DNA from: Streptomyces virginiae
Lineage (GTDB): Bacteria > Actinomycetota > Actinomycetes > Streptomycetales > Streptomycetaceae
Direction of reading: 5' to 3'
Assembly: GCF_000720455.1 (NCBI RefSeq)
Contig: NZ_JOAK01000005.1
Coordinates: 310,001-374,000, forward strand
DNA length: 64,000 bases
Below the pieces are notes generated by a model that did no database searches, had not been told where the DNA came from, and saw nothing but the letters and a program-made list of their open reading frames with translations. The position numbers were made by a program, and so were the translations under genes. Below, one piece after another: positions 59,327-64,000 of this stretch (the first letter of the stretch is position 1; the number at the start of each line of letters is the position of its first letter).

Positions 59327-60745
59327 GTGAGCGACACCCCATTCGGATTCGGCCTTCCGCCGGAGGAGCCGGACAACGGCGACGAAGGCAAGAAGAAGGG
59401 CGACCAGGGCGGTCAGGGCGGCCCCGCGAATCCCTTCGGGTTCCCCGGCATGGGGCTGCCGGGCGCCGGTGGCCCCGGCGGCGCGGACAATCCGTTCGCC
59501 GCGATGTTCGGTTCGATGAACCCGAACGACCTCGGTGCGGCCTTCCAGCAGCTCGGCCAGATGCTCAGCTACGAGGGCGGTCCCGTGAACTGGGACATGG
59601 CCAAGAACATCGCCCGCCAGACCGTCTCGCAGGGCACGGCGGACGGCGTGAAGGACACCAGCGTCGGCATCGCCGAGAAGTCGGCCGTCGAGGAGGCCGT
59701 GCGCCTGGCCGACCACTGGCTGGACGGCGTGACCTCGCTGCCCTCGGGTGCCCCCACGGCCGTGGCGTGGAGCCGCGCCGAGTGGGTGGAGGCCACCCTC
59801 CCGGTGTGGAAGGAGCTCGTGGACCCGGTCGCCGAGCGGGTCGGCGCGGCCATGGGAGGCGTGCTGCCCGAGGAGATGCAGGCCATGGCGGGCCCGCTGC
59901 TGGGCATGATGCGCTCCATGGGCGGGGCGATGTTCGGCCAGCAGATCGGCCAAGCCGTCGGCGTCCTCGCGGGCGAGGTCGTCGGATCGACCGACATCGG
60001 GCTGCCGCTGGGCCCGGCGGGCAAGGCCGCGCTGCTCCCGCTGAACATCGAGGGCTTCGGCAAGGACCTGGGCGTGCCCTCGGACGAGGTGCGGCTGTAC
60101 CTGGCGCTGCGCGAGGCGGCCCACGCCCGGCTGTTCGCGCACGTCCCGTGGCTGCGCTCGCACCTGTTCGGAGCCGTCGAGGGCTACGCCCGCGGCATCA
60201 AGGTGGACACCTCGAAGCTGGAGGACGTGGTCGGGCAGCTGGACCCGTCCAACCCGGAGCAGCTCCAGGAGGCCCTCCAGGGCGGCATGTTCCAGCCGCA
60301 GGACACCCCCGAGCAGAAGGCGGCCCTGGCCCGTCTGGAGACGGCGCTCGCGCTGGTCGAGGGCTGGGTCGACGCGGTGGTGCACGAGGCCGCGAAGCCG
60401 CGGCTGACCTCGGCGGACGCCATGCGCGAGACCATGCGCCGGCGGCGCGCCTCGGGCGGCCCGGCGGAGCAGACCTTCGCGACGCTGATCGGCCTGGAGC
60501 TGCGCCCGCGCAGGCTGCGGGACGCCTCGCGCCTGTGGGCCTCGCTCACCGACGCGCGCGGTGTGGACGGGCGGGACGGGCTGTGGGAGCACCCGGACAT
60601 GCTGCCGACGGCCTCCGACCTGGACGACCCGGACGGCTTCGTGCACCGCGAGCAGCTGGACTTCTCCGAGATCGACAAGATGCTCGGCGAGGCCGCCGAG
60701 AAGCGCGGGCAGCAGGGCGACGACGAAGGCGAAGAGACGAAGTGA
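59327..60745 (+). CDS. Zincin-like actinobacterial metalloprotease (Zincin_2/DUF2342 family)
   Basis: A 472-residue protein. The Gly/Pro-rich N-terminus (1-65) is low in complexity. The helical core contains LREAAHARLFAHVPWLRSHL, where R-E-A-A-H stands in place of HExxH and further His residues follow; members are annotated as zinc-dependent metalloproteases, but activity has not been shown to my knowledge. The GTG start follows GAGG. The stop overlaps the Nudix gene (GTGA), so the two are translated together. Confidence 0.87.
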   Translation: MSDTPFGFGLPPEEPDNGDEGKKKGDQGGQGGPANPFGFPGMGLPGAGGPGGADNPFAAMFGSMNPNDLGAAFQQLGQMLSYEGGPVNWDMAKNIARQTVSQGTADGVKDTSVGIAEKSAVEEAVRLADHWLDGVTSLPSGAPTAVAWSRAEWVEATLPVWKELVDPVAERVGAAMGGVLPEEMQAMAGPLLGMMRSMGGAMFGQQIGQAVGVLAGEVVGSTDIGLPLGPAGKAALLPLNIEGFGKDLGVPSDEVRLYLALREAAHARLFAHVPWLRSHLFGAVEGYARGIKVDTSKLEDVVGQLDPSNPEQLQEALQGGMFQPQDTPEQKAALARLETALALVEGWVDAVVHEAAKPRLTSADAMRETMRRRRASGGPAEQTFATLIGLELRPRRLRDASRLWASLTDARGVDGRDGLWEHPDMLPTASDLDDPDGFVHREQLDFSEIDKMLGEAAEKRGQQGDDEGEETK

Positions 60746-61278
60746 GCCTGCACGAAGACGCGGTCCTGGTCCTGAAGGGCTACGAGGACCAGACCGAGCT
60801 GCGCGACCTGTACCTGGAGCACCTGGCCGCCCACCCGGACGGGGTCTACAAGCCCTGCGGGGCGGGCCACCTCACGGCCAGCGCGCTCGTGATCGACCCG
60901 GTGCGGGAGCGCGTACTGCTGACCCTGCACAAGAAGCTGGGCATGTGGCTGCAGATGGGCGGGCACTGCGAGGACGGTGACGCGACGCTGGCTGAGGTGG
61001 CGCTGCGCGAGGGCCGCGAGGAGTCGGGCATCGAGCAGGGGCTGACCCTGCTGCCCGGCGGGCCGGTGCGCCTGGACCGGCATCCCATCCCGGCGCCCTG
61101 CAACTGGCACCTGGACGTGCAGTACGCGGCGCTGGCCCCGGCCGGGGCCGTGGCGGAGATCAGCGACGAGTCCCTCGACCTGCGCTGGTTCCCGTACGGG
61201 GAGGTGGCCTCGGTGGCCGACACCTCGGTCGTCCTGTTGCTGGAGGCGACCCTGGCGCGGCTCGCCGCCATGGACTGA
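60742..61278 (+). CDS. Nudix hydrolase
   Basis: A 178-residue protein with the Nudix box GGHCEDGDATLAEVALREGREESGI (about residues 73-97), fitting GX5EX7REUXEEXGU closely; Asp replaces the first Glu-distal residue only outside the catalytic REXXEE core. It should hydrolyse a nucleoside diphosphate linked to another moiety. Translational coupling to the upstream zincin-like gene suggests a shared function, not yet defined. Confidence 0.92.
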   Translation: MSLHEDAVLVLKGYEDQTELRDLYLEHLAAHPDGVYKPCGAGHLTASALVIDPVRERVLLTLHKKLGMWLQMGGHCEDGDATLAEVALREGREESGIEQGLTLLPGGPVRLDRHPIPAPCNWHLDVQYAALAPAGAVAEISDESLDLRWFPYGEVASVADTSVVLLLEATLARLAAMD

Positions 61279-61305
61279 GCCCGCGGGCGGCCCCCGGGCA
61301 TGCGG

Positions 61306-61335
61306 AAGGGGCGGTCCCTCGCGGGGCCGCCCCTT
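61306..61335. terminator. Bidirectional terminator between Nudix and AIM24 genes
   Basis: A 13-bp stem with one G-T pair (61306-61318 with 61323-61335) and 4-base loop between convergent genes. Confidence 0.8.
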
Positions 61336-61347
61336 GCGCGTCCCGGA

Positions 61348-62103
61348 TCAGTTCCAGGCGTTGTTCTGGTTCTGGGCGTGGGCGCCGTGCTGGCCCATGC
61401 CGAACTGCGCGGCGACGCCCTGTCCGATCTGGGCGTTCTGCGGCGGCAGCGCCTCACTGGGCTGCACCAGCGCGATGCCGGTGCCGAGGAAGCTCAGCTC
61501 CCAGCCCTCGCCGGTGTTGCCGCGGCGCCGCCACACGCCGCTGGAGTGCGTCTGGGCCTGCATCTGCACCCGCAGCGAGGTGGACCAGGCGACGATGGCG
61601 TCCGCGTCGACGTTGACGTACTTGTCGGGCGTGACGTGCATCATCAGGGGCTGCCCGGAGGTCATCAGGGCGACCTTGCCGCGGCCGGAGATGTTGAGCT
61701 GGTACTTGCCGGAACCGGAGATTCCGTACTGGCTGTCCACCGCGATGACCTCGGTGTGCAGGGTGGAGTCCAGGGCCAGCACGTAGCTGCTGTCGACCGT
61801 GAGGCCTTCCTGCTCCACGTCCACGACGTGGACGTACTGGGCCAGGTTGGCGAGGTAGACCGTGCCCTGCCCGGAGCAGCGCATGAGGTCCAGGCCCTCG
61901 CCGGTGCGGCGGCGGGCGTTGCGCTGGCTCGTGCTCTGGTACTCGCCGTCGAAGTCGATGAGCCCCTGGTAGGCGACCATCGCGCCCTTGCGGGCGAGTA
62001 CGTCGTCGGAGCCCGTCAGGGAGACCCGCAGCAGCTGCGGGTTCTGGACGGTGTACCGGTCCTGGGACTGCGCCTCGGCGTGGGCGAAAAGTGCGCTCTG
62101 CAT
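61348..62103 (-). CDS. AIM24-family protein (third of three)
   Basis: A 251-residue protein with the AIM24 (TRAP-like beta-helix) fold. LLRVSLTGSDDVLARKGAMVAYQG and DLMRCSGQGTVYLA are the shared signature segments. It ends in a His/Asn/Gln-rich tail. Bacterial AIM24 proteins have no settled function; they often accompany TerD-type stress proteins. It is the distal gene of a three-gene run with 17 bp to its upstream neighbour. Confidence 0.88.
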   Translation of the reverse strand: MQSALFAHAEAQSQDRYTVQNPQLLRVSLTGSDDVLARKGAMVAYQGLIDFDGEYQSTSQRNARRRTGEGLDLMRCSGQGTVYLANLAQYVHVVDVEQEGLTVDSSYVLALDSTLHTEVIAVDSQYGISGSGKYQLNISGRGKVALMTSGQPLMMHVTPDKYVNVDADAIVAWSTSLRVQMQAQTHSSGVWRRRGNTGEGWELSFLGTGIALVQPSEALPPQNAQIGQGVAAQFGMGQHGAHAQNQNNAWN

Positions 62104-62120
62104 GATGTGTCCGCTCCCCC

Positions 62121-62810
62121 TCAGCCCCGGGCCCGGAGCCGGTCGGTGCTGTCCTCGCTGGGCTGTACGACGACGATGCCCTGGCCTGAGAAGGCCATCT
62201 GGTAGGCCTCTCCGCTGCCCCGGCCGAGCATCGACGAGGCCTTGAAGCTGCGCTTGCCCTTGACCTTCAGGTTCGGCGACCAGGCGACGAGCGCGTCGGG
62301 GTCGACGTACGTCTCGTCCTCACCGCGGCCGCAGTCGACCACGATCGGGGTGCCGCGCGAGGTCAGGGCGACCCAGCCGGTGCCCGCGACCTCGACGTTG
62401 AACAGGCCCTGGCCGGCGAACTTCGCCAGGCCCTTGACCCGCTCGACGCCCCACTGCAGGTGCGCGTCGAAGGCGAGCAGGTTGGTGCCGTTGACCGACA
62501 GCGAGTCGTTGTTGAGGTTGATGACGACGACGTCGGCGCCGTAGTCGGCGAGGTACAGGAGGCCGTCGCCGGTGCACTTCATCAGGGGTGCGCCCTCGCC
62601 CGTGACCCACTGCGAGGCCATCTGGCGGACGGCCGGCGGGTTGGGCTCGTACTGCACGAAGCCCTCGTAGGCGACCATCGAGCCGGTGCGGGCGAAGAGG
62701 TCCTGGCCGCTCTGCATGGCGACCTTGAGCATGGACCGCCCGTGGTTCTCCATGCGGGCCGTCACGGGGGTCGGGGCGAAGCCCGCGAGCTGCTGGTTCA
62801 TTGCGTTCAT
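62121..62810 (-). CDS. AIM24-family protein (second of three)
   Basis: A 229-residue AIM24 paralogue. The shared elements are MLKVAMQSGQDLFARTGSMVAYEG, LMKCTGDGLLYLADYGA and a final VVVQPSE. It starts at ATG 62810 (MNAMNQQ), 11 bp after the stop of the TerD-linked gene. The three paralogues align along their whole AIM24 domains, indicating tandem duplication followed by divergence. Confidence 0.88.
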   Translation of the reverse strand: MNAMNQQLAGFAPTPVTARMENHGRSMLKVAMQSGQDLFARTGSMVAYEGFVQYEPNPPAVRQMASQWVTGEGAPLMKCTGDGLLYLADYGADVVVINLNNDSLSVNGTNLLAFDAHLQWGVERVKGLAKFAGQGLFNVEVAGTGWVALTSRGTPIVVDCGRGEDETYVDPDALVAWSPNLKVKGKRSFKASSMLGRGSGEAYQMAFSGQGIVVVQPSEDSTDRLRARG

Positions 62811-62821
62811 GTCGGGCTCCC

Positions 62822-64000
62822 TCAGACCTCGTACGGCTGGACGACGATGAAGTTGCCGGGGGCGCCGCGGAACTGGAGGTTCACGGTCTCCCCGCTGTGG
62901 CCGGGGTAGGCGTTGCGCCGCAGCCGGACCTGGCTGGAAAGGATCACCTGCGAGGCGGCCGACCACGCCACGATGGCGTTGCTGTCCGCGAAGGTGGTCG
63001 GGGTGACGGGCAGGACGACCGGGACGCCGTGGGTCTTGACGATCACCGTGCCGGTGCCCTGGAACTGCATGGTGAACAGGGCGCCGCCGGGGATGCCGTG
63101 GCCCTCGATCCGGCGTACCTCGTGCTGGAGGGACTCGTCGAAGGCGAGGACGTTCTCCGCGGAGACGCAGATGGCGTCGCCCTGGAGCTCGATGGCGTGC
63201 AGGTGCGCACCGTTCTCGGCGAGGAAGACCTGGCCGCGGCCGGTGCAGCGCATGAGCTGCATCTCCTGGCCGGTGGCGTTGCCGACGATGCGGCCGGCGA
63301 AGCCGGCGCCCTTGTAGCTGAAGTCGACCTTGCCCTGGTACAGGACCATGCTGCCCTGGCGGGCGAGGACGGCCTGGCCGCCCATCGACAGGTCGACGCG
63401 CATGAGCTGCTGGTTCTGCGGGGTCCAGCGGGAGCCGGTCGGGGCCTCCTTGTACGGCTGGAGGGCCGCGGCGAGGCCGGCCGCGGGGGCGGCGGCCTGC
63501 GGGGCGTAGCCCGGCTGCTGGCCGGGGACCTGCCCCGGCATCTGGCCCGGGACCTGGCCGTAGGAGGGCTGCTGCCCGTAGCCGCCGGGGGCCGGGGCGG
63601 GCGGCGGCACCTGGCCCGGGTACTGCCCGGGGACCTGGCCGTACGAGGGCTGCTGCGGCGGCTGGCCGTAGGGCGCGGGGGCCGGCGGGGCGAGGGGCGC
63701 GGCCATGGTGGGCGCGGCGTGCACCGGGGCGGGGGCCGCGGGCTGCGGGTACTGCGGCGGCTGGGGTGCGGCGGGCGCGGGGGCCGGGGCGGGCGCGCCG
63801 AAGGACGGGGCGGGGGCCGGGGCCTGCGGGGCCGGAGCCGGGGCGCCGAAGGACGGGGCCGGGGCGGCCGCCTGCGGCGGCGGGGCGAAGCCGGGGGCGC
63901 CGGCCGCCGGGGCCTGCTGCTGCGGCTGCTCCTCCTCGGCGACCTCGCCGCCGAAGTTCTTCAGGAGGGCGTCGAGCCCGCCGTCGAAGCCCTGGCCGAC
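62822..64000 (-). CDS. TerD-like / AIM24 fusion protein, 5' end outside the window
   Basis: 393 codons are inside the window and the frame runs off the right edge. Order of parts: a VGQGFDGGLDALLKNFGGEV segment that resembles the C-terminus of a TerD domain, then about 150 residues of Pro/Ala/Gly/Gln-rich repeats (PAPSFGAPAPAP twice; PSYGQVPGQ twice), then an AIM24 domain (about the last 210 residues: LMRVDLSMGGQAVLARQGSM, QLMRCTGRGQVFLAENGA). TerD proteins bind calcium and are linked to tellurite and stress phenotypes. It is the first gene of the AIM24 run. Confidence 0.85.
   Translation of the reverse strand, partial: VGQGFDGGLDALLKNFGGEVAEEEQPQQQAPAAGAPGFAPPPQAAAPAPSFGAPAPAPQAPAPAPSFGAPAPAPAPAAPQPPQYPQPAAPAPVHAAPTMAAPLAPPAPAPYGQPPQQPSYGQVPGQYPGQVPPPAPAPGGYGQQPSYGQVPGQMPGQVPGQQPGYAPQAAAPAAGLAAALQPYKEAPTGSRWTPQNQQLMRVDLSMGGQAVLARQGSMVLYQGKVDFSYKGAGFAGRIVGNATGQEMQLMRCTGRGQVFLAENGAHLHAIELQGDAICVSAENVLAFDESLQHEVRRIEGHGIPGGALFTMQFQGTGTVIVKTHGVPVVLPVTPTTFADSNAIVAWSAASQVILSSQVRLRRNAYPGHSGETVNLQFRGAPGNFIVVQPYEV

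Noticed and set aside
63470..63990. Tandem GC-rich repeats at the right end considered as a CRISPR or other array
   Set aside because: The repeats are in frame, encode Pro/Ala/Gln-rich linker sequence and have no unique spacers of constant length.

Overview
This is a contiguous piece of a high-GC actinobacterial chromosome, almost certainly Streptomyces. The evidence is the strong third-position GC of nearly every gene, frequent GTG starts and GTGA stop/start overlaps, and the gene content: snapalysin, WblE, SigH with its anti-sigma factor, DasR/DasABCD, SigR/RsrA, a B12-riboswitch-controlled class Ia ribonucleotide reductase, an EshA-type encapsulin and NsrR/HmpA. From memory, much of the order (sigH to wblE to sensor kinase, nagB/das/dasR, nrdAB, sigR/rsrA, aroA/rsgA, hisN) follows the conserved core of the S. 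coelicolor chromosome. No CRISPR array, insertion sequence, prophage or replication origin was seen.

Left end (1-11 kb). A LysR regulator with a TTA codon faces the secreted zinc protease snapalysin across a LysR-type operator. Next come a small zinc-ribbon protein, a DHFR-fold reductase and an acetyltransferase. The most unusual locus is a two-gene operon at 2.8-5.3 kb: a polyprenyl diphosphate synthase directly downstream of a Family 2B (EshA-like) encapsulin with an inserted cyclic-nucleotide-binding domain. It is divergent from the NO sensor NsrR and the flavohemoglobin HmpA, both preceded by 11-1-11 NsrR-type sites. An amidase, a PLP-dependent deaminase, a long hairpin repeat, an NhaP antiporter and a UBP zinc-finger protein follow.

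Stress, development and chitin/GlcNAc control (11-29 kb). The anti-sigma/SigH pair, a lipid kinase, WblE and a PdtaS-like sensor kinase precede a TetR/SDR pair, a leishmanolysin-like protease, and the aminosugar block nagB, dasD-dasC-dasB-dasA and dasR with visible dre sites. A CstA transporter with its small YbdD-type partner follows.

Nucleotide, redox and translation functions (29-46 kb). nrdAB sits behind tandem NrdR boxes and a cobalamin riboswitch; an AraC-type regulator (nrdS position) lies downstream. Then come peptide deformylase, a TPR protein, a translationally coupled pair of membrane HD-domain proteins, the thiol-stress module sigR-rsrA (with the sigma-R-prime extension and an autoregulatory promoter), an SRAP protein, an M50-like membrane protease, aroA, rsgA and an SMR exporter overlapping a TetR gene.

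Right end (46-64 kb). hisN, a CBS protein, catalase with the Fur-family regulator CatR, two identical initiator tRNA genes flanking a Sel1-repeat protein, a UPF0182 membrane protein, a PDZ/Lon-like protease, MoaE, an SDR epimerase, a zincin-like protein coupled to a Nudix hydrolase, and three adjacent AIM24-domain genes, the last of which carries a TerD-like tail and is cut by the window edge.
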